Assembly: GCA_023457495.1 (NCBI GenBank)
Contig: JAEWLQ010000028.1
Coordinates: 9,482-73,481 of the forward strand
DNA: 64,000 bases
Source: Pseudomonadota bacterium
GTDB taxonomy: Bacteria; Pseudomonadota; Gammaproteobacteria; Steroidobacterales; Steroidobacteraceae
Direction: 5' to 3'
In this document: piece after piece, positions 34,398 to 42,021 of the stretch
How the letters are laid out: each line of letters starts with the position of its first letter
Position numbering within the stretch: the first letter of the stretch is position 1
Notes under the pieces: generated by a model
Told to the model about the DNA's origin: nothing
Seen by the model: the letters and a program-made list of their open reading frames with translations, nothing else
Database searches by the model: none
Program-made: the position numbers and the translations under genes

Positions 34398-34770
34398 CAA
34401 AAAAAAGCCCCGCGGAGCGGGGCTTGTTAGTGGGTCGTCGTCGACGTAGGTCCATCGCTGTCAGCCGATCGTGTCGGTTACACGGACTGAAAACTTTCGG
34501 CTGGGACGTTGGTGACCTTTCGGTCTCCGGCTAAACCTCTAAGCCCGCGTGTCAGTTCACGCTTTTGTCGACCCCGGCAGTAATCGAAAACTAAGCAACT
34601 ACCGCCTGAACCCGTGCCCGTGAGCAAGTCCTAGTTTCTTTTCAAAAAACCGCTGTGTCCTCCGCGCATCATTTCTTTGATGCAATGCGAGCCACATTCC
34701 TCCGCCTTGTCCGCTCCATCCGTTTCAGGGCTGCGAATCAGCCACTTAGAGATGGTTTCGGTACTGAGCT
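34398..34770 (-). ncRNA. Candidate structured non-coding RNA, about 370 nt
   Basis: The 5' end is set by a sigma-70-like promoter and the 3' end by a strong terminator. Plus-strand coordinates of the stems follow. Nested 5' hairpin: CCATC 34716-34720 with GATGG 34751-34755, enclosing GGCTG 34729-34733 with CAGCC 34739-34743. A 9-bp stem with G-U pairs: 34576-34584 with 34598-34606. A 5-bp stem: 34547-34551 with 34558-34562. A GACC-GAAA-GGTC tetraloop (read on minus): 34514-34525. A composite helix: AGCCGA 34463-34468 with TCGGCT 34497-34502, enclosing CGTGT/ACACG at 34470-34474 and 34480-34484. The 5' half has many GGA motifs. It matches none of tmRNA, 6S, RNase P or SRP RNA that I could recall. 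Confidence 0.5.
34399..34424 (-). terminator. Rho-independent terminator
   Basis: On the minus strand AGCCCCGC and GCGGGGCT form an 8-bp stem with a 3-base loop, followed by eight T residues. It ends the RNA candidate and would also stop read-through from the two-component operon. Confidence 0.85.
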
Positions 34771-34776
34771 GGCCCG

Positions 34777-34804
34777 ATCATACGCCGAATCCGTTTTGCC
34801 ACAA
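34777..34804 (-). promoter_or_regulatory. Sigma-70-like promoter of the RNA candidate
   Basis: Minus strand: TTGTGG (34804-34799), a 16-base spacer, then TATGAT (34782-34777). The expected start is A at about 34770. Confidence 0.55.
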
Positions 34805-34890
34805 TGTCTTAATCGCACGACAATGGCTTCTTTCGAGAGTATCGGCACCGCGCGTCGCGACTGGATGTGAACGGCTGCGCAAATGCATCT

Positions 34891-37008
34891 TCAACGCTGC
34901 AAGCGCACCGTGAAGATGGCGCCGAAACCGTCGGCCAGGTTTTCCGCTCTCGGGGATCCACCGTGAAACTCGGCGATCAGGCGAACGATGTAGAGACCGA
35001 GGCCGAAATGGGGCCGCTTGTCGGCCTCGGTACGGGACTGCCACAACGACTCGAATAGCCGCGTCGTCGCTTCCGCCGGCAGAGGTGGACCGGGATTCGC
35101 GACCGACAGCTCCGCGAAACCTTCTTCCTCGCGCAGAGCGATCGCGATCGTGTCGCCATCGGCGCTGAAATCCACCGCGTTGTCGATCAACTTGTCGAGC
35201 ATCTGCACGATCAGATCCGGAGCGCCGGTGATCTCGAGGGCATTCCGCGGTGCGTCGCAGGTGAACTTCCGGGCGGGAAACGCCGAGCCGTAGGCATCGA
35301 CCGCATTGCGCACCAGGGCCGCGAGGTCGAAGCGTTGCCGCTCGCTTTGGGTGATGGCTTCCTCCACCTTGGTGGCCGCGCCCATCGCCGTGAGGATGGC
35401 GCCGAGCCGCTCGCTGCCTTCCCGCGCGCGCGCGATGTATATCCGCGCGTTATCCGAGTTGGCCTCCGATTCGAGATTCTCGAGCGAGGATCGGATGATG
35501 GTCAGCGGCGTGCGGATCTCGTGCGCCAGTTTCCCGGCCAGTGTCCGCAGGTAGCCCGTGTATTCGTCGAGCCGGCCGAGCAGCGAGGAGAAGCTGCGCG
35601 ACAGGTCGCCGAGCTCGTCCTTCGCGTTCGATTCGGGCAGCACGCGCGAAAGATTGCCCTCGCGTCCGAGCGCGGTTTCGCTTGCGTGTCCCAGCCGCGA
35701 GATGCGCAGGGTCATGCGGCCGGCGAACCAGAACGCCGCGCCGACCGCGAACAGCGTGACGAACAGCGTCAGATTGAGCAGCCGCGTGAGCGCGCGGTCG
35801 CGCAGCGTGAGCCAGCGGTCCGCTGTCTGCGCGAGTTGCACCACACCGATGATCTTCTTGCCGTCCGCCGCGAAGATCGGCGCGGCCGCGGCGACGGTGA
35901 CGCTGTTCTCGTAGCGGCCCGCGATGAAAGTCGATGCGGGGGCGCCCTCGACCGCGCGTTGCGTGAGCGCCTGCGCGGCGCGCTCGCGCTCGGCTTCCGT
36001 GACGCTGCGGGGTACCAGGTCGCCGTCGAGGAACAGACGGTACATGCGTGGCAGGAAGCCGCGGAACCGCGTGTAGTCGCCGGGCAGCGCGGGCGCGTCC
36101 ATGCGGGTCAGGATCGCGCCGGTGGATGATGCGACGGTGAGCTCCACGCCGGGCTGGGCGAATTGCCGCAGGTGTTCGCCGAGATCCGGCGAGGCGGCAA
36201 TCAGCCGGCCGGTGGCGCGCAGGTCCGAGGGATCCAGGGTGCCATAACTTTCGCGGGCGGCTCCGCGCCGGTCGCGATCGTCGATGAGGATGCCCAAATG
36301 TTGTCCCACCATCGACAGGGGGATGCCGATCTCCATCACGTAGCCGTCACGGCTGCGCTGCCAGACGGCCTCGATACGCGGTTCCTCCACCGCCTGTTCG
36401 CGCCCGTACTCGAGCGTCTCGATGAAGCGGCCGCGAAGCGGACCCACGCCCGTGCTGCCGAAGAACAGCCGCTGCTGGCCGCCCCGCTTGTCGTCGAAGG
36501 CGAGCCAGACGCGGTCGCCGATGTTCTCGCGAACCAGCGGCTCGAGCTGCGACGCGTCGAACACGAGGCGGTTATCGCGCACCAACAGCGCCAGGTAGAG
36601 CCAGCGTTCGTGCGTCGCCGCGAGGATGCGCAGGCTGTCGCCACCCGGCCCGGCGACGCGGACGACATTGCGCGCGTTGCTGTCCCATTCGTCGGCGCGG
36701 CCGTCGATCAGCGGCGCGCCCGACAACACGATGGGCGTGATGTCCCGCGGGTCGCCCACGACGGAGTCGGGGAGCGAGTCCCGGCGGAACAGCAGCTCCT
36801 GCCGGCCCTTCAGCGATCCGGCGATCGTGGTCGTGACCGCGAGCAGGGATTGCTGCTCGCTCTCGCGCAGCACCGTCTCCATCTCGCGCGCGTACTGGCA
36901 GCCCGCCCACGGCAGGGCGAGGGTGGTGAGCGCCAGCAGAAGTAGTTTGGTCCGCAGCCGGAACGGCGAGATCGGTCCGTAGTTCATCAGGTCGGTGAGG
37001 CGCCCCAT
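34891..37008 (-). CDS. Sensor histidine kinase, proteobacterial dedicated sortase system type
   Basis: 705 residues from the ATG at 37008. There is an N-terminal membrane helix (TKLLLLALTTLALPWAG), then a large periplasmic sensor with a carbohydrate-binding-like segment (LIDGRADEWDSNARNVV, WLYLALLVRDNRLVFDAS). A second membrane helix lies near 440-460 (LLNLTLFVTLFAVGAAFWFAG), then HAMP, HisKA (KLAHEIRTPLTIIRSSLENL) and HATPase_c (DKLIDNAVDFS, FGLGLYIVRLIAEFHGG). Length and sensor match the kinase of the proteobacterial dedicated sortase (PDS) system (TIGR03785-like). The response regulator lies 23 bp upstream. No sortase or sortase substrate is in the window. Confidence 0.8.
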   Translation of the reverse strand: MGRLTDLMNYGPISPFRLRTKLLLLALTTLALPWAGCQYAREMETVLRESEQQSLLAVTTTIAGSLKGRQELLFRRDSLPDSVVGDPRDITPIVLSGAPLIDGRADEWDSNARNVVRVAGPGGDSLRILAATHERWLYLALLVRDNRLVFDASQLEPLVRENIGDRVWLAFDDKRGGQQRLFFGSTGVGPLRGRFIETLEYGREQAVEEPRIEAVWQRSRDGYVMEIGIPLSMVGQHLGILIDDRDRRGAARESYGTLDPSDLRATGRLIAASPDLGEHLRQFAQPGVELTVASSTGAILTRMDAPALPGDYTRFRGFLPRMYRLFLDGDLVPRSVTEAERERAAQALTQRAVEGAPASTFIAGRYENSVTVAAAAPIFAADGKKIIGVVQLAQTADRWLTLRDRALTRLLNLTLFVTLFAVGAAFWFAGRMTLRISRLGHASETALGREGNLSRVLPESNAKDELGDLSRSFSSLLGRLDEYTGYLRTLAGKLAHEIRTPLTIIRSSLENLESEANSDNARIYIARAREGSERLGAILTAMGAATKVEEAITQSERQRFDLAALVRNAVDAYGSAFPARKFTCDAPRNALEITGAPDLIVQMLDKLIDNAVDFSADGDTIAIALREEEGFAELSVANPGPPLPAEATTRLFESLWQSRTEADKRPHFGLGLYIVRLIAEFHGGSPRAENLADGFGAIFTVRLQR

Positions 37009-37031
37009 ACGTTCGCGGTTCTGCGTCCTCG

Positions 37032-37721
37032 CTACTCGACCCAGCGATAGCCCATGCCGTACACGGTGTGCACGGCATCGAACTTCTCGTCGACCGCCTG
37101 GAATTTCCGGCGTATGCGCTTGATGTGGGAGGTGATCGTGTTGTCGTCGAGCACCACGTTCGCGGCGTCCATGAGCTGCTGCCGGTTCTTCACGTGGCCG
37201 GGGTGTTTCGTCAGCGCATGCACGATCCAGAACTCGGTGAGCGACAGCAACACGACCTGCCCGTTCCATTCCACCGACATGCGTTCGCCGTCGAGCGTGA
37301 GCGCGCCGCGCCGGATGACCTGCTTTTCCTCGGTGGGACGGCGCAGCGCGTCGACCCGGCGGAACAGCGCGTTCACGCGCGCGATCAGATGGGCGAGCGA
37401 GAGGTCCTTGGTGAGGAAGTCGTCGGCGCCCAGCCTCAGGCCGGACACCGCGTCGAGCTCGCTGTCGCGGGCGGTGAGGAAAATGATCGGCAGTTCGGCG
37501 GACAGGCCGCGTAGCTCGCGGCACAACTCGAAGCCGCCTTCCGGTTCGTCCTCGAGAGAGATGTCGATGACCGCCAGGTCCGGGAGCCGCGCCGCGAAGG
37601 CCGCCATGGCATCGCGGCGGTTCGGGTAGCCGCGTACCGCGTATCCCTCGCGCGAAAAGGCGGCGGCGTAGTTGTCACGGATGGCGCGTTCGTCTTCGAC
37701 GATGGCGATCGTTTTTCTCAT
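37032..37721 (-). CDS. OmpR-type response regulator, dedicated sortase system type
   Basis: 229 residues. The receiver domain (1-120) has the acidic pair in IAIVEDERAIRDNY, phospho-Asp in LAVIDISLEDEPEGGFELC, Thr in IIFLTARDSE and Lys in DDFLTKDLS. The C-terminal winged helix has the recognition region DDNTITSHIKRIRRKF and ends YGMGYRWVE. The sequence fits the PDS-system regulator (TIGR03787-like). It is the first gene of a two-gene operon with the kinase. Its targets are not identifiable here. Confidence 0.85.
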   Translation of the reverse strand: MRKTIAIVEDERAIRDNYAAAFSREGYAVRGYPNRRDAMAAFAARLPDLAVIDISLEDEPEGGFELCRELRGLSAELPIIFLTARDSELDAVSGLRLGADDFLTKDLSLAHLIARVNALFRRVDALRRPTEEKQVIRRGALTLDGERMSVEWNGQVVLLSLTEFWIVHALTKHPGHVKNRQQLMDAANVVLDDNTITSHIKRIRRKFQAVDEKFDAVHTVYGMGYRWVE

Positions 37722-37863
37722 GAGCCCAGTTTAAGCGACCCGCCCCTTACGCGGGTGTGCGGCCACATTTCGTCAGGATCTTGCGCAGGTCGGCCATCAA
37801 GGCGTCACGGCATCGCCTCCTCACGGCCGCGAAATGGCATCCAGGTCAGAACCGGAGACAGCC

Positions 37864-38061
37864 ATGATCGAACGCAGCTCCCACACGAACTCCGTCCTTA
37901 CATATGCCGGCGCGCGACTCGCGTCCGATCCCGGCGAGCGCTGGCGCCGGTTCCTGGAACGCGTGGGCACGCGCAGTAACGACTTCGCCGCGCGGCTGTC
38001 GCGCGCGCGGTTCGTCTATCTGCATCGTCGCGAAGCCGCGACGAACTGGCTGCCGCTATGA
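37864..38061 (+). CDS. Small basic protein of unknown function
   Basis: 65 residues starting MIERSSHTNSVLTYAGARLA at an ATG preceded by GGAGA. It is Arg-rich in the middle (RWRRFLERVGTRSNDFAARLSRARFVYLHRR) with no membrane helix. The stop overlaps the start of the next tiny gene (ATGA), which supports translation. It is divergent from the response regulator. No family recognised. Confidence 0.5.
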   Translation: MIERSSHTNSVLTYAGARLASDPGERWRRFLERVGTRSNDFAARLSRARFVYLHRREAATNWLPL

Positions 38062-38180
38062 ACGGCGCGTCCGAGGGCCGCGGCGACCGGACTCAATCCT
38101 GCTGGCAGTGGATCGCGGTGTGCACGGTGCTCCTGTGCTGGATCGCCGAGGCGTCGCTGTGCGGGCAACGCGGCTTCTGA
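38058..38180 (+). CDS. 40-residue membrane peptide coupled to the preceding gene
   Basis: ATG overlaps the preceding stop (ATGA). The product starts MNGASEGRGDRTQSCWQWIA and has one hydrophobic helix, WIAVCTVLLCWIAEASL, with three cysteines. It ends nine bases before a GGGGAC repeat. Translational coupling is the main evidence, and similarity is unknown. Confidence 0.4.
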   Translation: MNGASEGRGDRTQSCWQWIAVCTVLLCWIAEASLCGQRGF

Positions 38181-38188
38181 AACGCGCG

Positions 38189-38231
38189 GAGGTCTGTCCC
38201 CGTTTGCTAGGAAACGAGGAATGTCCCCATT
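38189..38231 (-). repeat. GGGGAC-type dispersed repeat, copy 3
   Basis: 43 bp, the exact reverse complement of the copy at 21047-21089. It lies between the 40-residue peptide gene and the convergent ExbD gene. Confidence 0.85.
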
Positions 38232-38235
38232 TGAC

Positions 38236-38631
38236 CTAGGAGTCGGTCACCGGCATGACGGTGAGCCGTTCGATCCGCGCGCGCTGGGCGGCAGCGAGCA
38301 CCTGGGCAACGATTTCGTAACGCGCGCGTCTGTCGGGCATCACACGGATCAAAGGCGGACTCTGCTGACCGGCGAGCGCCTGGAAGCGTGGCGCGAGGGC
38401 GCTGGTCGACGCCATGCGCTCGTCGTCCCAGTAGATCGCGCCATCGGATTCGATCGTGATCCGGACGGACGGTGGTGGTGGCGATGTGCTCGGGCCCTGT
38501 GGCAAATTGAGTTTCACGGCGTGCGTGGCGATCGGCAGCGTGAAAATCAGCATCACCAGCAGGACCAGCAATACGTCGATCAATGGAGTGGCATTGAGCT
38601 GCGGCTCGGCAACGTGGGACGGACTCGGCAT
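38236..38631 (-). CDS. exbD: ExbD/TolR family protein
   Basis: 131 residues from the ATG at 38631, with a near-perfect AAGGAGG ribosome-binding sequence. One N-terminal helix carries the family's key Asp (NATPLIDVLLVLLVMLIFTLP). A periplasmic domain follows (VRITIESDGAIYWDDERM, YEIVAQVLAAAQRARIERL). ExbD works with ExbB and TonB to couple proton flow to outer-membrane transport. No exbB or tonB flanks it, so it may be an accessory copy. Confidence 0.88.
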   Translation of the reverse strand: MPSPSHVAEPQLNATPLIDVLLVLLVMLIFTLPIATHAVKLNLPQGPSTSPPPPSVRITIESDGAIYWDDERMASTSALAPRFQALAGQQSPPLIRVMPDRRARYEIVAQVLAAAQRARIERLTVMPVTDS

Positions 38632-38695
38632 ATGACTTTCCTCCTTGTTGGAGCAACGCGCCGCGCGCGCATGCCGGGTTGCGAGGCGGCCTGAA

Positions 38696-38980
38696 GTGCG
38701 TGCGGAGCGGCGCAGAAAAGAGATTTCGCTGGAAGCGGCCACGCTGCTCACCGAGGGCAGGCTGACGGAAGCCGTGCGGGTAGTGCGCGAAAGCGAGGGC
38801 GTGAGCGCCCGCGAAGCGCGGCAACGTGTGGAGGCCCACATCGCCAACGACCCTATTCTCGGCGTCCAGCTCGATGCCCAGCGGCGCGAATCCCGCCGCA
38901 GGATCTTCCTGGTCTTACTACTGGCGGTCGTGCTCATCGCGGCCGCCGCGATATATGCTCGCTACGTCGCACCGCATTGA
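38696..38980 (+). CDS. Small membrane protein with L7/L12-C-like helical domain
   Basis: About 94 residues from the GTG at 38696. A TTG at 38645 is an alternative with no better ribosome-binding site. The soluble part SLEAATLLTEGRLTEAVRVVRESEGVSAREARQRVEAHIA resembles the ribosomal L7/L12 C-terminal fold found in small bacterial membrane proteins. It is followed by one helix, RIFLVLLLAVVLIAAAAIYA. It lies just before the GST gene and is divergent from exbD. Function unknown. Confidence 0.6.
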   Translation: MRAERRRKEISLEAATLLTEGRLTEAVRVVRESEGVSAREARQRVEAHIANDPILGVQLDAQRRESRRRIFLVLLLAVVLIAAAAIYARYVAPH

Positions 38981-38986
38981 GGTCCC

Positions 38987-39640
38987 ATGCTGCTGATTGG
39001 AATGTTCGATTCGCCGTTCGTCCGGCGGGTCGCGATCACGATGAAACTGCTGGATCTGCCCTTCGAACATGCCAACTGGTCGGTGGGCAAGGATTTCGAC
39101 CGGATCCGCGAATACAACCCGCTGGGCCGTGTGCCGACGCTCGTGATCGGGCGCAACGAAAGCCTGATCGAGTCGGGCGCGATCCTCGACTATCTCGATG
39201 AACTCGTGGGTCCCGAGCGCGCGCTGCTGCCGCGTTCAGGGCCCGAACGGCGCCAGGCGCTGCACCTGATGGCGATGGCGACGGGCGCGGCGGAAAAAGG
39301 CGTGCTGCAGGTGTACGAAGGCGCGTTCCGTCCCGAATCGAAACGGCATCAACCCTGGCTGGACCGGTTGCGCACGCAGATGAGCGCATCGCTCGCGGCG
39401 ATCGACCGGTACGTCGGCGAGCGCGGTGTTTCGCAGTGGCTGGTGGGCAAGCGCATGACTCAGGCCGACATTACCGTCGCGTGCGCGTTCACGTTCCTCA
39501 ACGACACTCTGAGAGTCGCGTCCGACCGCGTCATGTTCCAGTCACTGGCGATGTTCGCCAGTCGCTGCGAATCGCTGCCGCCCTTCCAGGAAACGCGTAC
39601 CCCGTTCTTCGTCCCCGGTACCCAGGTTGGTGCCGGGTGA
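38987..39640 (+). CDS. Glutathione S-transferase family protein
   Basis: 217 residues. The thioredoxin-fold N-terminal domain has MFDSPFVRRVAITMKLLDLPFEHANW with the catalytic-type Ser, REYNPLGRVPTLVI with the cis-Pro, and ESGAILDYLDELVG for glutathione binding. The helical C-terminal domain has MTQADITVACAFTFL with the conserved Asp cap. The substrate is unknown. It follows the small membrane protein by 6 bp. The last codons and stop lie in the 30-bp gene-end repeat. Confidence 0.88.
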   Translation: MLLIGMFDSPFVRRVAITMKLLDLPFEHANWSVGKDFDRIREYNPLGRVPTLVIGRNESLIESGAILDYLDELVGPERALLPRSGPERRQALHLMAMATGAAEKGVLQVYEGAFRPESKRHQPWLDRLRTQMSASLAAIDRYVGERGVSQWLVGKRMTQADITVACAFTFLNDTLRVASDRVMFQSLAMFASRCESLPPFQETRTPFFVPGTQVGAG

Positions 39641-39658
39641 GAAATCGCTGAGTTAGCG
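39629..39658 (+). repeat. Gene-end dispersed repeat, copy 3
   Basis: 30-bp repeat, GGTGCCGGGTGAGAAATC... to ...GAGTTAGCG, differing by one base from the copy at 7429. As there, its TGA is the stop of the upstream gene, so both proteins end Val-Gly-Ala-Gly. Confidence 0.75.
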
Positions 39659-39684
39659 AGGCGTTTCCTTCGTGGCGCCTGCGC

Positions 39685-40842
39685 CTAAAAAGCGTTGATC
39701 CCCGTCAGCTCGCGCCCGATCGTGAGCTGGTGGATGGTCTCGGTGCCCTCGTACGTGATCACACTCTCGAGATTGAGCGCGTGCCGTATCGGCACGTACT
39801 CGGCGCTGATCCCCGAGCCGCCGAGCATGTCGCGGCAGTCGCGCGCGATGTCGAGCGCGATGCGGCAGTTGTTCCACTTCGCGAGCGAAACCTGCGGCGG
39901 TTGCATCCTGCCCTGATCCTTCAGGCGGCCTAACTGGTGGCTCAGGAGCTGGGCCGTGGTGATCTTGCGAGCCATCTCCGCGAGCCTCAACTGGATGGCC
40001 TGGGTCGAGGCGAGTGGTTTGCCGAACAGCTCGCGCGTCTTCGTGTAGTCGATGAGCTGCGCGAGACAGGCCTGCGCCGCGCCGATGACGCCCCAGGTGA
40101 TGCCGTAGCGCGCCTGCGTGAGGCACGACAGTGGTCCCTTCAATCCCTTGACGTTCGGCAGAAGGTTCGCCTCGGGCACCACGACGTTGTCGAAGAACAG
40201 GGCCGAGGTCACCGAGGCCCGCAGCGAAAACTTGCGCTCGATCTCCGGCGCCGAAAATCCCTTCATTCCCTTCTCGACGATGAAGCCGCGGATGCCGTCG
40301 TCCGTCATCGCCCAGCAGATACACAGATCGGCGATGGCGCCGTTCGTGATCCACATCTTCGAGCCGTTGATGACCCAGTCGCCGCCTCTTTTCTTCGCGT
40401 GCGTCTTCATGTTCGCGGGATCGGATCCGCCATGTGGCTCGGTGAGCCCGAAGCAGCCTATCTTCCGGCCGCGCGCCATGTCGGGTAGCCAGCGCGACTT
40501 CTGTTCCTCGGTGCCGAACGCGTAGATGGGATACATGCACAGCGAGCTCTGCACCGACACGAAGCTGCGGATGCCCGAGTCGCCGCGCTCGAGCTCCTGG
40601 CAGATGAGCCCGTAACTCACCGCGTTCAGCCCGGCGCAGTCGTAGCCGTGAATGGACGATCCTAACAACCCGAGTTCGGCGATCTCCGGGATCAGCTCCT
40701 TCGGGAAGTGATGCTTCTCGAAGCACTCCTGGATGATCGGCAGGACCTTCTCGTCGACGAAACGCCCGACGGAATCCTGCACCGCACGTTCGTCTTCGGT
40801 CAGGAGTCCGCGGACGTCGTATAAATCGAGGGGATTGAGCAT
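39685..40842 (-). CDS. gcdH: Acyl-CoA dehydrogenase, glutaryl-CoA dehydrogenase type
   Basis: 385 residues from the ATG at 40842 (MLNPLDLYDVRGLLTEDERAVQDSV). Flavoprotein with the acyl-CoA dehydrogenase signatures GCFGLTEPHGGSDPANM and the catalytic Glu region ALNLESVITYEGTETIHQLTIGRELTG. The closest match in overall sequence is glutaryl-CoA dehydrogenase, which makes crotonyl-CoA in lysine/tryptophan breakdown. Specificity is inferred. No electron-transfer flavoprotein genes are nearby. No clear ribosome-binding sequence is seen. Confidence 0.85.
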   Translation of the reverse strand: MLNPLDLYDVRGLLTEDERAVQDSVGRFVDEKVLPIIQECFEKHHFPKELIPEIAELGLLGSSIHGYDCAGLNAVSYGLICQELERGDSGIRSFVSVQSSLCMYPIYAFGTEEQKSRWLPDMARGRKIGCFGLTEPHGGSDPANMKTHAKKRGGDWVINGSKMWITNGAIADLCICWAMTDDGIRGFIVEKGMKGFSAPEIERKFSLRASVTSALFFDNVVVPEANLLPNVKGLKGPLSCLTQARYGITWGVIGAAQACLAQLIDYTKTRELFGKPLASTQAIQLRLAEMARKITTAQLLSHQLGRLKDQGRMQPPQVSLAKWNNCRIALDIARDCRDMLGGSGISAEYVPIRHALNLESVITYEGTETIHQLTIGRELTGINAF

Positions 40843-40865
40843 GGCGCGATGATACGCCACTGCTT

Positions 40866-41333
40866 TCAATAGGCGATTCCGAGCCGCCGATACAGGTGGC
40901 CGAGCAGCCACAGCGGCCCGATCAGCAGGAACTGCACATCCTTGAAGAAGGATGGCCGCTTGCCCTCGATGGCGTGACCGATGAACTGGCCGATCCACGC
41001 CACCACGAACACGACGGCGCAGGTCAGCCACAGTGGCCAGGGCAGGGTGTCCAGCCAGCTAACAACTCCGAGCAATGCGACGAGACCGATGGCCGCGCCG
41101 ATGCCGAGCGTCGCCGACAGCGAGAAGTAGTAGGCGATGGCCAGGGCGGTGGCGATGGTCGCCCAGTTGAGCCATGGGGATACCGCCGCGAATCCGGCGG
41201 GCACGGGAATGGCCCAGAGGAAACCGATCACCGTCATCACGATGGCGGGCACGCAAAAGAAGTGCAGCAGTTCGTTGCGCGGATGCGTATGACTCGCGCC
41301 GTACTCGCCAAACCACTGTTCAACCGTGCGCAT
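40866..41333 (-). CDS. DUF962 / Mpo1-like membrane protein
   Basis: 155 residues from the ATG at 41333 (MRTVEQWFGEYGASHTHPRNELLHFFCVP). Conserved His residues in HTHPRNELLHF and WIGQFIGHAIEGKRPSFFKDVQFLLIGPLWLL match DUF962. The yeast member Mpo1 is an Fe(II) dioxygenase in 2-hydroxy fatty acid alpha-oxidation. It has four membrane helices. A bacterial role in lipid oxidation is inferred. It lies 23 bp upstream of the acyl-CoA dehydrogenase gene on the same strand, which fits a lipid role. Confidence 0.85.
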   Translation of the reverse strand: MRTVEQWFGEYGASHTHPRNELLHFFCVPAIVMTVIGFLWAIPVPAGFAAVSPWLNWATIATALAIAYYFSLSATLGIGAAIGLVALLGVVSWLDTLPWPLWLTCAVVFVVAWIGQFIGHAIEGKRPSFFKDVQFLLIGPLWLLGHLYRRLGIAY

Positions 41334-41398
41334 GCCGGGAACGCTACGCCCGGCGACCCGCCTCTGCAACAATAGGCGCCTGAACGAGGGGAGCAGGC

Positions 41399-41923
41399 AT
41401 GCCGCTGATGGCGCGATTCATGCGTTTCATGTCTCGCAATGGCTGGCTTTCCGATGCCCGCCTGCTGGAGCTGTATCCGCCGTTCGTGCCGATGCGCATC
41501 AAGGTGATGGAAATTGGCGACGGTTGGCGCAGCGTCCGAATCAAGCTACCGTTGAACGCGCGGTCGCGAAATCCCGGCGGCGTGATGTTCGGTGGATACC
41601 AGGCGGCGCTGGCCGATCCCATCGCGGCGCTGGCCTGCGCGCGGGTATTCCCCGGCTATTCCGTGTGGACGCGCGCGATGACCATTTCATTCGAACATGG
41701 CGGAAACTCCGACCTCGAGATGCGATTTTCCCTTACGTCCGAGCGGGAGCGGGAAATCAGAATGGAGCTGGAGCGTGCAGGGCGCGCGACACCGACGTTC
41801 GAATATGGATACTTCCGGACCGATGGCGTGCGCTGCACGGTCATCCGCAATACCGTCGCGATCAGGCCACGCGGCTACCAGCGCGCGACCTCGCCGCCGG
41901 CTTCGCCCGAAACGGTCGAATGA
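41399..41923 (+). CDS. Hotdog-fold thioesterase-like protein (DUF4442)
   Basis: 174 residues. It has the DUF4442/PaaI-like hotdog pattern: LYPPFVPMRIKVMEIGDGWRS, then NARSRNPGGVMFGGYQAALADPIAAL for the central helix, and MTISFEHGGNSDLEMRF. The family is probably thioesterases acting on acyl-CoA. It is divergent from the DUF962/acyl-CoA dehydrogenase pair, consistent with a lipid context. Substrate unknown. Confidence 0.75.
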   Translation: MPLMARFMRFMSRNGWLSDARLLELYPPFVPMRIKVMEIGDGWRSVRIKLPLNARSRNPGGVMFGGYQAALADPIAALACARVFPGYSVWTRAMTISFEHGGNSDLEMRFSLTSEREREIRMELERAGRATPTFEYGYFRTDGVRCTVIRNTVAIRPRGYQRATSPPASPETVE

Positions 41924-42021
41924 TGCACGGCGACTGAGAACCAGCGCACAGTTCGACAGTTCATTCGGCGTTCAGATGCACGCCACTATTTTTGACAGGA
42001 CTTTCCGATAAGGAGATACGC

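Larger units (their letters stand above)
34327..34890. other. 564-base gene-free stretch occupied mainly by a structured RNA candidate
   Basis: It lies between the rhomboid gene start and the 3' end of the sensor-kinase gene. Base composition is lower in G+C than the neighbours and there is no protein-like frame. The minus strand carries, in order, a promoter (34804-34777), a chain of at least six hairpins, and a terminator (34424-34399). They are described separately. Confidence 0.65.

Noticed and set aside
34398..34770. tmRNA, 6S RNA, RNase P RNA or SRP RNA
   Set aside because: No tRNA-like ends or tag-peptide frame, no conserved RNase P or SRP cores, and too long and multi-stem for 6S. 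Left as an unassigned RNA candidate.
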